DNA of 37,827 nt from Mycobacterium sp. (GCF_019247635.1 NZ_JAFBAR010000030.1:1-37827); one strand, 5' to 3'; shown: positions 8,142 to 14,635, numbered from the stretch's first letter. Translations and numbers: made by a program. The notes: generated from the letters alone by a model not told the origin.

Positions 8142-8269
8142 GGCCTAAACTCCCTATGTTCGTATAGATCCAATCTAGGTGGTTTGGTTGCAACACGGCG
8201 GGTGCAGCACACCAAGCTGCGGCTAGCCCGAATCGTTGCGTTTCAGCACTCTACAGGCATCTGCAGTGA

Positions 8270-8307
8270 TTTACCGGTAAAGCCGCATATTCGCTTTCCG
8301 CATATTC
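8270..8307 (+). repeat. Family A repeat, copy A4
   Basis: The core TTTACCGGTAAA (8270-8281) is a perfect 12-base palindrome here. It is followed by GCCGCATATTCGCTT and TCCGCATATTC, the same duplicated unit as in A2 and A3. Confidence 0.72.
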
Positions 8308-8660
8308 AAGTCTGAGGTACAGACGGGTGGTCGGTAGTCGGCCTAAGCACGGGCCTGTTCGAGGGACTCCGATTGTGTGCAGCCGCTTGAGCGCGGAGGT
8401 GCCGTGGCAGCTCTTATGCACATGGCGGCGCTGCGGGCGACAGGGACGTTCGGGCCAGCCGGCACCCAGGTGGATGCTCAGCGATGGTTCAGTGATGCGG
8501 GCCTGTGGTCGACGCACTCGAGTGCACCGGTGCCATCGCGCATTTCGATGCACATCGCCCCGCATAAGGGTGCATCGTCAGCAGCGGAAAACCGCTGCCG
8601 TCCAGGCGTTTTGCCTCGATCGAACCACCTGGGTAAGCGACGCGCGGCGGGAGCGGGCCT

Positions 8661-8716
8661 GATTAATCAGATGAAAACGGCGCTGTTTACTTGACATAAT
8701 GTCGCTTATCGGCAAA
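8661..8716 (+). repeat. Truncated family A copy (A5) abutting a possible integration site
   Basis: Bases 8661-8690 repeat the A3 left arm and the start of the core (GTTTAC). The core then breaks off into TTGACATAATGTCGCTTATC and a GGCAAAG tail (8691-8716), which does not belong to the repeat. It sits about 120 bases upstream of the integrase remnant and could be the end of an inserted element. Confidence 0.5.
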
Positions 8717-8832
8717 GAAGGGTAGCGAGTTGCACTAGATGAAAGAACTTGCACCCCTTGACGATTAGCATGTTTACGCAGGTCCGGCCGTTGATCGGTC
8801 GGCGTAGGCCTTGAGCGGCTCTGCCGTGATCG

Positions 8833-9487
8833 TTGCACGACGGCCCAGACGGATACGTCTGCGGCTACTGCTACCAAGCTGCCAAACGCACCAGCTGCCG
8901 GCCGGCCGCACGACCGACTACATGCGCAACCTGCTCGTTCGAGTACGGAGCGATTCCGTCACGTGACGAGAGACTGGCCAGGTTCCAATCCTGGGCGGTC
9001 ACGGCTCAGCAGCGCATCACCAGCGAAGAGCACCGAAAGCTGGTCGCCCGGTTCATCCGGTGGAGTCTGGAGAACCAGCTCCGATCGATGGGCCCCGTCA
9101 CCGAGTCGGCGTTCCTGCGAGCCAAACAGACCGTCACCGTTACTATCGACCTCTCGCCACACCCCGATGAACCCGTTCGCGCACTGGCCGCGAGCAACTA
9201 CAACTGCCAAACCGCAGCACGTCGCAACTCGCCCTAAGTATTTCGCGGCTACACACCCCGCAGGCACGTCGCACCTACGCATCTCCGCAACTACCTACGG
9301 CCCATTCTCGCCGCCCTCGAAGCACGTTTAGGCACCCTCAATGAAACTGACACAAACGACGCCGATCGCGATCCTCGCCGAAACACTCGGCTACAGTCCA
9401 CAAACCTTGGAAGCCCACGCCCGCGCGTCCGCGTCGACCTACGCGCGATACGTTGCCACTCGTCTTGATTTAGGGACCGAGTCGTGA
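8833..9487 (+). pseudogene. Decayed actinobacterial tyrosine integrase (core deleted)
   Basis: The first frame (8833-9237) resembles the N-terminal region of large actinobacterial site-specific integrases: CGYC and CATC cysteine pairs of a zinc-ribbon type, then PSRDERLARFQSWA and FIRWSLENQLRSMG. About 9262-9345 continues in another frame with HLRNYLRPILAALEARLGTL. The end (9341-9487) reads LAETLGYSPQTLEAHARAS and TYARYVATR, which is the usual C-terminus of these integrases. The catalytic Arg-His-Arg-Tyr domain between these pieces is absent, and frames change at least twice, so it is inactive. The final 48 codons could be read from an ATG at 9341 but are better seen as the tail of the same gene. 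Confidence 0.6.
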
Positions 9488-9561
9488 CAGTTCCCGGCTG
9501 CGATCACCATGGATCCCGCATGTCTCGAACTAGCGCCTCCGAGTCAGTCGCGTCGGGCTCC

Positions 9562-10308
9562 CTACATGAATCGGCCGCGCCGCTTAAATGCGGCCACGTC
9601 CTCGCTTGATAGCGCGAACAGTTCACCTCTGACGTTCTTGTCTTCAAACCGCTTGTGCCAGTACCGCTCAATGCCGACCGGATCGTCGGTTTCCAACCTG
9701 TGCACAATGTTCGGCGGCTCGGGCAACATCGTCCCTAGCTGTGACCTGCGCCGATCAACGTCAGTTGAGCGCCCAACCTTATAGTGCTTCCCCGACTTCA
9801 TGAGATAGACATAGCCAATGACGGTCAGCCGCAACGGCAACGCCGTGACGCCATCGTCGTCAGGAGTCGCTCCGTCTGACAACGCGGCGGGGAGCAGTTC
9901 GAGCAGGTCCGCATACGCCGATTCCGATTCTGCGAGATCGCGCAACTTGGTCACAAGCCCGTTCCGGCCGCCAAATGAGCGCAGTGCTGTTCGGCGAGGC
10001 AACGTCGGATCATTGCGGCTGGCGAGACGCCACTCCTCCTCGCTGGGCAGCTTCCCGAAATGGCGGACCAAAGCCACTGCGTCGAGAAGCAGTTCGTCGT
10101 CGTCACGACGCTGAACCAGGCTGTTGGGCTCAAACCCAGCCTCGCGCAGCGCGTCGCCCCACGACGCCCAGTAGACGCCCAACCACGAGCGCCGGGTGAT
10201 ACCAGTCAGGTTCGCAAACCGCGTGTAGCCCACGGGTTTACCGCCGGATTGCGCAGTGACATGCCGAATCCACGAGATGATTTCTTCGCGTGAGTAGTCG
10301 CCTGTCAC
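9562..10308 (-). CDS. Homing-endonuclease-repeat plus GIY-YIG (MUG113-type) protein
   Basis: A 248-residue protein with two N-terminal modules (about residues 5-65 and 70-130). They resemble the helical DNA-binding repeats associated with homing endonucleases: SWLGVYWASWGDALREAGFEP and a second PSEEEWRLASR...SFGGRNGLVTKLR. The C-terminal domain of about 85 residues has the GIY-YIG pattern: GYVYLMKSGKHYKVGRSTDV with Tyr, Lys and Arg, then IERYWHKRF with the Glu. Such proteins are putative site-specific nucleases, often carried on phages and islands. The start ATG at 10308 gives the complete first module. No phage structural genes are nearby. Confidence 0.75.
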   Translation of the reverse strand: MTGDYSREEIISWIRHVTAQSGGKPVGYTRFANLTGITRRSWLGVYWASWGDALREAGFEPNSLVQRRDDDELLLDAVALVRHFGKLPSEEEWRLASRNDPTLPRRTALRSFGGRNGLVTKLRDLAESESAYADLLELLPAALSDGATPDDDGVTALPLRLTVIGYVYLMKSGKHYKVGRSTDVDRRRSQLGTMLPEPPNIVHRLETDDPVGIERYWHKRFEDKNVRGELFALSSEDVAAFKRRGRFM

Positions 10309-10443
10309 GCGGCAATCATCGCATATTGCTCCTACCGTAATAGCACAGTTCAGCCAACTCGGCAGTCAACTTGGCGTTCAAAGTAGTCAGCGGCGGCCCG
10401 ATCTCGACGTCGGCACGAGCCCCACCGGATCCCCGCCCAGAAC

Positions 10444-10492
10444 AACTCACACCTGGCGCGCACGCACCGTTACCGGCGAATTACTGCGAGTT
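10444..10492 (+). repeat. Family B palindromic repeat, copy B1
   Basis: A 49-base element with terminal arms AACTCACA and TGCGAGTT (inverted, one mismatch) around GCACGCACCGTTACCGG. Beyond the right arm, the sequence ATCG-TAATTCGATGCT is also found after copy B2. Confidence 0.75.
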
Positions 10493-10636
10493 GCATCGTA
10501 ATTCGATGCTGATGATGCTATCGTCGCCGAGCGACACGAAGGACTGGGCGCGGCGGACTCCCATGAGCGTAGCGCGGCCGAGCGGGGCCATACCGGCGCC
10601 GATATTGATCGTGTTGCCGTTTGCTTCACCTACCAT
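10481..10636 (-). CDS. Possible small ORF of 51 residues ending in repeat B1
   Basis: An ATG at 10636 opens a frame with MVGEANGNTINIGAGM, then PLGRATLMGVRRAQSFVSLG and DDSIISIELRCNSQ. Its composition is unlike random high-GC frames. The TAA (10481-10483) lies inside the right arm of repeat B1. It is divergent from the 255-residue gene with 8 bases between start codons. I do not recognise a family; it may be a gene fragment. Confidence 0.3.
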   Translation of the reverse strand: MVGEANGNTINIGAGMAPLGRATLMGVRRAQSFVSLGDDSIISIELRCNSQ

Positions 10637-10644
10637 CAGGGATC

Positions 10645-11412
10645 ATGGCTGACGAACCGCCCCCTATGGCACACCCTGGGATGCAGCAGCAACAGGCGAT
10701 CGAATTCTTCTTCATCGAGGAAGCCACCTCCCTCTGGGGTTTCCACTGGTTGATCGAGTGGTCGACGTCCTCGTTCTATATCAAGTGCCTACACCCCGGA
10801 TTACAGTCGGCGAAGGTCAGCCTTCACGGCCCAGACCCGAACCACCCCGGCAAGCAGCACCTACGCTTCGATCTGGACAAGCGCGACTTGGTCGACAGAG
10901 CCACGAGGGCGGGGGGCCGTTGGTCCAGCGGTTCCGATCCGCTGCCCTACTACTTCTCCGGCCGGCAGGTTAATGACCACGCCGCCCACGTCGTGCGATT
11001 TTCAGCGGAGTGGAACACGTTCATAAGGGGTGCTCCTGGGCCTGGCAATTCAAGGGGCCCTCGACAGAAGTCGACCTTCCGTGCCGTGATGAGGGCACCG
11101 GAGAAAGACCACGTCGCCCACGTCGACGTCTACCTGAGCCTGGCGGACCCGTACTGGCCGGACGAGGCGGGCGTGCGTGCAGCCAGCGCCGGCATGGGGC
11201 CGATCACCAACGCCATCGGGATGAACCTCACGGCAGTATCCGTGCATCGGCCGGTCATGTCGCAGCCAGATCCCTACGGCGACGTTCGCGGTGACACGCC
11301 GCTCGATCAATGCGCGCGGGGGATGGCGGCTGTAGTCGATGACACAAGTCTGCTGTGGCTGTGCGAGAAGGTGGTTCCCGTCACCCACTTCGACACGCCA
11401 GCGACAGGCTAA
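10645..11412 (+). CDS. Hypothetical protein, 255 aa
   Basis: The protein begins MADEPPPMAHPG at the ATG 10645, preceded by CAGGGA six bases upstream; an upstream in-frame start at 10621 has no such support. It has a proline/glutamine-rich first 25 residues, then FFFIEEATSLWGFHWLIEWS, an alternating-strand middle (DHVAHVDVYLSLADPYW) and a short Cys-containing tail (LLWLCEKVVPVTHF). No signal peptide or membrane segment is visible. I cannot assign a family. It sits alone between repeats B1 and B6, like a single-gene cassette. Confidence 0.6.
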   Translation: MADEPPPMAHPGMQQQQAIEFFFIEEATSLWGFHWLIEWSTSSFYIKCLHPGLQSAKVSLHGPDPNHPGKQHLRFDLDKRDLVDRATRAGGRWSSGSDPLPYYFSGRQVNDHAAHVVRFSAEWNTFIRGAPGPGNSRGPRQKSTFRAVMRAPEKDHVAHVDVYLSLADPYWPDEAGVRAASAGMGPITNAIGMNLTAVSVHRPVMSQPDPYGDVRGDTPLDQCARGMAAVVDDTSLLWLCEKVVPVTHFDTPATG

Positions 11413-11449
11413 ACATCCGCCACCCTGTGTCCGAGAAGATTGGCGGACT

Positions 11450-11460
11450 AACTCGCACCT
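11450..11460 (+). repeat. Family B repeat, left-arm fragment B6
   Basis: AACTCGCACCT, identical to the left arm of B2 and B3, 37 bases after the stop of the 255-residue gene. The rest of the element is not recognisable. Confidence 0.4.
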
Positions 11461-11527
11461 CTGCTTATCCACCACAGCAACTGGTCGCCGAAGCGCTTCG
11501 TGAATTGCCTACGAACCGGCTCTGCAC

Positions 11528-11884
11528 AATATGTTTTGGCTCTGGCAGGAGTACTTCCCAGCCGCCGCGAGCCAGCTCCGAATTGCCCATCGAGCAGGTG
11601 GCAAAGATCATTGGCGCTGATCGCGTCGAGACCGTTCTGGCCCCCCACGATTGCTCGGAAGGCTTCGGGCCGGCCTACTGGTGTCGACCGGCCGCCTACC
11701 TTAAACCCGACGTGCGCGCTTGCATCTCGGGCCTGGCACGGCTTCCCATGGAGGACCTTGAGCCCGGACTCGAGCGCCTCCGCCAGGACCTCGACACCGT
11801 GCTTGGCAAACCCGCCACCGAGATCTCCTTACTCTTGACGCCCTCGACACCAGCTTGCGCCTCATCGTGCGGCAGAGCCCGTGA
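11528..11884 (+). pseudogene. Decayed SAM methyltransferase, C-terminal part
   Basis: This region matches, in broken frames, the C-terminal half of the methyltransferase at 4542-5285. NMFWLWQEYFPAAAS corresponds to NFWLLNEYVPAAAA. After a frame change, LPIEQVAKIIGADRVETV leads to DCSEGFGPAYWCRPAAYL, corresponding to DCVDGFGGAYWRRPEAYL. After another change LDTSLRLIVRQSP ends at TGA 11882-11884. The SAM-binding half is missing. Repeat B2 begins 16 bases after the stop. This is a dead second copy of the same cassette gene, divergent enough not to be a recent duplicate. Confidence 0.7.
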
Positions 11885-11900
11885 CCGAGTCCCCCACGGC

Positions 11901-11947
11901 AACTCGCACCTGTCGAGCACGCACCGTTACCAGTTCTGTTGCGAGTT
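11901..11947 (+). repeat. Family B palindromic repeat, copy B2
   Basis: A 47-base element: arms AACTCGCA and TTGCGAGTT, centre GCACGCACCGTTACCAGTT. Sequence after the right arm (TAATTCGATTGCT, 11964-11976) again resembles that after B1. Confidence 0.78.
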
Positions 11948-12054
11948 ACATTGCAGCACAAAGTAATTCGATTGCTAGACGGCAGGACTGAGCGATGGTG
12001 CGCCATGGTGGCGTTGTCAGTGGATCTGGGGCATGCTATGCACCATCGACTAGC

Positions 12055-12080
12055 GTCGGTTACCGGTTCTAGATTGAGTT
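12055..12080 (+). repeat. Family B repeat, degenerate right half B5
   Basis: GTTACCGGTTCTAGATTGAG, ending in a T, resembles the right half of B2 (GTTACCAGTTCTGTTGCGAG). It lies 45 bases beyond the relG stop codon. Confidence 0.42.
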
Positions 12081-12124
12081 AGGCTGCTTTACAACGTATT
12101 TCGTCAGATCATTGCTAGTCGACC

Positions 12125-12409
12125 TTACCCGGCCCAAGGCTGCGGCCAGCGCCTGTAAACGTCCGCGCGATGATCGACACGCTGAATCAGCACCAATGAG
12201 TGATCCTCGTCGATCCGGTACAACAGGCGGTACGGGCCGCGCCGAGCGCTATACAGCCCGGTCAGTTCACGCCGCAGCGGCTTGCCGACGCGGCGCGGTT
12301 CGTGCGCCAGGTCGCCGAACGCGAACTCAATCACGGCCGACAGCACCCGCGGCGGCAGCTTGCGCAGGTCACGCCGCGCGGTGCCTGTGAACTGAACCGT
12401 GTAACCCAC
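12125..12409 (-). CDS. relG: RelE-family toxin RelG
   Basis: A 94-residue RelE/ParE-superfamily toxin, very close to Mtb RelG (Rv2866). Visible are VQFTGTARRDLRKLPPRVL, the family core GKPLRRELTGLYSARRGPYRLLYRID and the C-terminal RVDHRADVYRR, with the basic residues and terminal Tyr used for ribosome-dependent mRNA cleavage. Start is GTG 12409, matching the Mtb N-terminus; longer frames run through relF. The gene follows relF after 7 bases, as in Mtb. The last residues (WPQPWAG) extend slightly past the Mtb length. Confidence 0.9.
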   Translation of the reverse strand: MGYTVQFTGTARRDLRKLPPRVLSAVIEFAFGDLAHEPRRVGKPLRRELTGLYSARRGPYRLLYRIDEDHSLVLIQRVDHRADVYRRWPQPWAG

Positions 12410-12416
12410 GGCTGCG

Positions 12417-12698
12417 TTAGTCGCCGCCCCGAGGCACGCCGAACTCGGCCCGAATCTCATCCTCGCCGTACGTCCGCCCAGCACTAACGTCGGCATCGCC
12501 CTCAGCAATCGATTCCTTGATCCCGGGTTGGGAAAGCCAGTACAGCGTCTCCTGGAGCGATTCCCACTCCTCGGCGCCGATGAGCACCGCCGCCGGCGCA
12601 CCGTTCTTGGTGATCGTGATCTGGTCCTGCGTTTGGACGACCGCGTCGACGTACTCGTTGAGCTTGTCTTTCATCTTTGAAATCGGCAGTATCCGCAT
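12417..12698 (-). CDS. relF: Phd/YefM-family antitoxin RelF
   Basis: A 93-residue antitoxin that matches Mtb RelF (Rv2865) along its length. The N-terminal Phd fold MRILPISKMKDKLNEYVDAV and QITITKNGAPAAVLIGAEEW bind DNA. The C-terminal helix GDADVSAGRTYGEDEIRAEF binds the toxin. It heads the relF-relG operon and should autoregulate through the palindromic half-sites immediately upstream (12711-12752). Confidence 0.93.
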   Translation of the reverse strand: MRILPISKMKDKLNEYVDAVVQTQDQITITKNGAPAAVLIGAEEWESLQETLYWLSQPGIKESIAEGDADVSAGRTYGEDEIRAEFGVPRGGD

Positions 12699-12710
12699 GT
12701 CGCCATGTTA

Positions 12711-12752
12711 GCCTAAATATAGGCCGTTTGCAGGCCGTAATTAAGGCCTATA
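12711..12752 (-). promoter_or_regulatory. relF operator/promoter region
   Basis: GCCTAAATATAGGC (12711-12724) has inverted GCCTA/TAGGC arms. Further AGGCC and GGCCTA half-sites occur at 12732 and 12745. On the minus strand a TAGGCT -10-like hexamer lies about 11 bases before the ATG. This layout fits Phd-type autoregulation; the binding sites are inferred. Confidence 0.5.
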
Positions 12753-12842
12753 GCTCGTACCACCGGCCCCGTCCATCTAGCCATACCAAGAGTCACCTGG
12801 CGACAACCGGGAGACCAATGGCCGCATCCGCTCCCCAACGGC

Positions 12843-12891
12843 AACTCGCACCTGTTGCGCACGCACCGTTACCAGTTGACCAGCGCGAGTT
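12843..12891 (+). repeat. Family B palindromic repeat, copy B3
   Basis: A 49-base element with perfect 7-base inverted ends AACTCGC/GCGAGTT and centre GCACGCACCGTTACCAGTT. It lies between the relFG and mazEF6 modules, 84 bases past the mazF6 stop. Confidence 0.8.
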
Positions 12892-12974
12892 CTAACGGAT
12901 TAGTTTGTGGCGCAGAGGTATTGGTGCTTCGCGAGCGTGCGCGGCCTCACCGTGAAACGCGAGTGTGTCGGCCG

Positions 12975-13319
12975 TCAGAGGTGGAGCACGCGACGAAGCC
13001 CACGGTCGACCTCGCGCATCAGACTCGGCGGGCCATCTCCGACTCGATCGGTAAGGTCAACCTTATTTAGCGTGACAAGCGCCGTGACGTTGACAACCGA
13101 CTCACGTGGGAGCCCTGTTACGGCCGCTGGCAAGAACACGTTGCCAGGCATCGTCGCCAGCGCGGTGTTAGAGGTGATCACCGCGGCGAGCACCGTGGCA
13201 AGACGACTAGCGTTGTATGGATCAGACTGGATCACCAACACCGGACGGCGCTTGGCGGGACGGCTGCCGAACGGCGGTCCGAGATCGGCCCAATAGATAT
13301 CAGCGCGGCTGATCACCAC
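12975..13319 (-). CDS. mazF6: mRNA interferase MazF6
   Basis: A 114-residue toxin nearly identical in pattern to Mtb Rv1991c (MazF6): ISRADIYWADLGPPFGSRPA, KRRPVLVIQSDPYNASRLAT, then TNKTDLTDRVG-like LNKVDLTDRVG and the terminal EVDRGLRRVLHL. The Mtb protein is an endoribonuclease reported to cut RNA including ribosomal RNA. The start ATG 13319 overlaps the mazE6 stop by 7 bases, so the pair is translationally coupled. Confidence 0.94.
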   Translation of the reverse strand: MVISRADIYWADLGPPFGSRPAKRRPVLVIQSDPYNASRLATVLAAVITSNTALATMPGNVFLPAAVTGLPRESVVNVTALVTLNKVDLTDRVGDGPPSLMREVDRGLRRVLHL

Positions 13320-13561
13320 TCATCGTCCATGGCATCCAACACCCGGCGCCCTACGGCCACCGCGGCAGCCTCGGCTTCGTCATTGCCATGGAAACGCTCT
13401 AATGCACTATCGATCTGTCCAGTCAGCGATTGTGCATCTAAGTCGTCGAGGTAATGCTGCGCAGCTCGGGTGAAGAACTCGGATCGACTCATGCCAAGGT
13501 CACTCGCACGCTGAACGACCCGATCGAATGTCTCATCCGGAAGGGAGATGGCTGTCTTCAT
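13313..13561 (-). CDS. mazE6: Antitoxin MazE6
   Basis: An 82-residue ribbon-helix-helix antitoxin matching Mtb Rv1991A in length and sequence: MKTAISLPDETFDRVVQRAS, MSRSEFFTRAAQHYLDDLDA and a toxin-binding tail ending VLDAMDDEW. The ATG at 13561 is fixed by the family start. The frame stays open upstream because a vapC fragment is joined in frame, so an automated caller might choose a wrong, longer start. It represses its own promoter with MazF6. Confidence 0.94.
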   Translation of the reverse strand: MKTAISLPDETFDRVVQRASDLGMSRSEFFTRAAQHYLDDLDAQSLTGQIDSALERFHGNDEAEAAAVAVGRRVLDAMDDEW

Positions 13562-13588
13562 AGAGAGAGTATAACCTGGTATAACCGG
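13562..13588 (-). promoter_or_regulatory. mazEF6 operator and leaderless promoter
   Basis: On the minus strand the octamer GGTTATAC occurs twice, 10 bases apart (13579-13586 and 13569-13576), one helical turn. The second contains the -10 hexamer TATACT (13573-13568), leaving only six bases before the ATG, so the mRNA is probably leaderless. Confidence 0.6.
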
Positions 13589-13645
13589 ATCGCCACTTGT
13601 GTCGGCTACGACCTCAAACAGGCACGATGCATCGACGACCCGCAT
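13589..13645 (-). pseudogene. VapC (PIN toxin) N-terminal fragment fused to the mazE6 operator
   Basis: An ATG at 13645 begins MRVVDASCLFEVVADTSG, the typical first strand and helix of a VapC PIN domain with its first catalytic Asp. After about 18 codons the homology ends at the mazEF6 operator; the frame continues open into mazE6. The rest of the toxin is absent. It follows the vapB remnant after 4 bases, as in a normal vapBC operon. Confidence 0.6.
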
Positions 13646-13649
13646 CCGG

Positions 13650-13793
13650 CTACTCGCCACGCCACTCGTCCAAAGTTGCCAGCACCCCAACCGTCGACAC
13701 CGTCGACGGGCGTCGGCCGCTCCGCGCCAGCCATTGCGCGACCGACGGTCAAGCTGCCAAGTGGGCCGCTTCACGACGTAGCAGCTCCGGCAC
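13650..13793 (-). pseudogene. VapB-type antitoxin remnant with internal stop
   Basis: From GTG 13793, preceded by an AGGGGGG ribosome site, the frame reads MPELLRREAAHLAA, then an in-frame TGA, then PSVAQWLARSGRRPSTVSTV and VLATLDEWRGE to a TAG at 13650-13652. This is the usual VapB pattern, with one nonsense codon in the middle. It is partnered with the vapC fragment just downstream. Confidence 0.6.
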
Positions 13794-13958
13794 CGTGATC
13801 CCCCCTTCACCAGCGCGAAGTGCAAGACCGGGATACACTGTTGGACCGGCGGCGAGTCGTCACTGTGACGTTTCGGAGCTGAATTTCGCCTAGTACGCAA
13901 CTGCTTCCATTGCATTCGTCACTGAATCCATCTTCTCGTTGAAAACGGAGTTGATTGG

Positions 13959-14372
13959 TCAGCGTGAAATAGGCGACAGCAGCTCGTAGTTGACACCGAG
14001 TAAGCGATACGTCGGTTCGGCCCGTCGGTCGCACGTGATGAGCACGAGCTTGTGCTGGCGGGCAGCCGCACCGACGAGACCGTCGTAGAGCGCGCCGCCA
14101 GCCAACCCTGCTTGAGCAAACTCCCGCAACAGATTCCTTGTTTCCGTCGCCGACAGGAAGCGAGACTCGGGGAAGTTTGTCTTTTCTAGACGAAATGCCG
14201 CAGCCGGACTAAGGCGGTGTGGCGGCCGAAGTCGCGTGAGAACGGAGAGAAGCTCGACCGCGGCATGCCCGGACATCCCCCGTCGGCATGACCACAGTCT
14301 GGTCTTAGCTGCGTGGTGAAACGGGTTCTCCCGCTGGGCCAGTGCAAGTGCCGCGCTGGTGTCGACGAGCAC
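13959..14372 (-). CDS. VapC-family PIN-domain ribonuclease toxin
   Basis: A 137-residue PIN protein with the four acidic positions in place: LVDTSAALAL (Asp near residue 3-4), GHAAVELLSVLTRL (Glu), GGALYDGLVGAAA (Asp) and LITCDRRAEPTY (Asp). PIN toxins cut tRNA or rRNA using Mg2+. The GTG 14372 start lies 4 bases after the antitoxin stop; TTG 14393 is an alternative adding 7 residues and overlapping the antitoxin. It pairs with an AbrB-type rather than ribbon-helix-helix antitoxin. Confidence 0.85.
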   Translation of the reverse strand: MLVDTSAALALAQRENPFHHAAKTRLWSCRRGMSGHAAVELLSVLTRLRPPHRLSPAAAFRLEKTNFPESRFLSATETRNLLREFAQAGLAGGALYDGLVGAAARQHKLVLITCDRRAEPTYRLLGVNYELLSPISR

Positions 14373-14376
14373 ATGT

Positions 14377-14610
14377 TCAGCGTTGGTCGGCAAGCCGCAA
14401 CTCCCTGAGCGCGTCGGCGTCAAGTTCTGGCCCACCACTCGGTAGCAAGAGAAGCCCATCCTCTTCGACGAGCTCGTCCGCCGCGACGCTTTCGATGCGG
14501 ATGCCGGATCCGTCGAGGAAGACCTCCACCTCCCCCGGGGTGATGCCCGACTGGTCGCGGAGCGTCTTTGGGATCACCACGCGCCCAGCTTTGTCTATGG
14601 TAGTACGCAT
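14377..14610 (-). CDS. AbrB/MazE-fold VapB antitoxin
   Basis: A 77-residue antitoxin with the swapped-hairpin AbrB fold: MRTTIDKAGRVVIPKTLRDQ, SGITPGEVEVFLDGSGIRI, then a C-terminal acidic tail (LDADALRELRLADQR) to bind VapC. The ATG at 14610 follows a 25-base palindrome that is probably its operator. The downstream toxin starts 4 bases after the stop. Confidence 0.88.
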   Translation of the reverse strand: MRTTIDKAGRVVIPKTLRDQSGITPGEVEVFLDGSGIRIESVAADELVEEDGLLLLPSGGPELDADALRELRLADQR

Positions 14611-14635
14611 ACCACTATAATACCATTTTAGTGGT
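14611..14635 (-). promoter_or_regulatory. vapB (AbrB type) operator and leaderless promoter
   Basis: Inverted arms ACCACTA (14611-14617) and TAGTGGT (14629-14635) flank an AT-rich centre. On the minus strand TATTAT (14622-14617) is a good -10, six bases before the ATG, again giving a leaderless transcript. The palindrome covers the promoter, as expected for autoregulation. Confidence 0.65.

Larger units (their letters stand above)
8142..8832. other. 690-base non-coding stretch with repeats and an apparent integration site
   Basis: It contains repeat A4 (8270-8307), the left arm of another family A copy (8661-8690) and an AT-rich possible recombination site (8691-8716). On the minus strand around 8330-8555 there is a degenerate frame interrupted by stops (MCIEMRDGTGALECVDHRPA and onward), perhaps a decayed gene of unknown identity. 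Confidence 0.45.

Noticed and set aside
11450..11966. Intact protein starting at 11355 or in the methyltransferase remnant
   Set aside because: Homology to the methyltransferase at 4542 changes frame at least twice and the SAM motif is absent, so it is decayed rather than a new gene.
13650..13793. Selenocysteine or readthrough at the TGA in the vapB remnant
   Set aside because: No SECIS-like element is seen, the VapB family has no selenocysteine, and the partner vapC is truncated, so a plain nonsense mutation is simpler.
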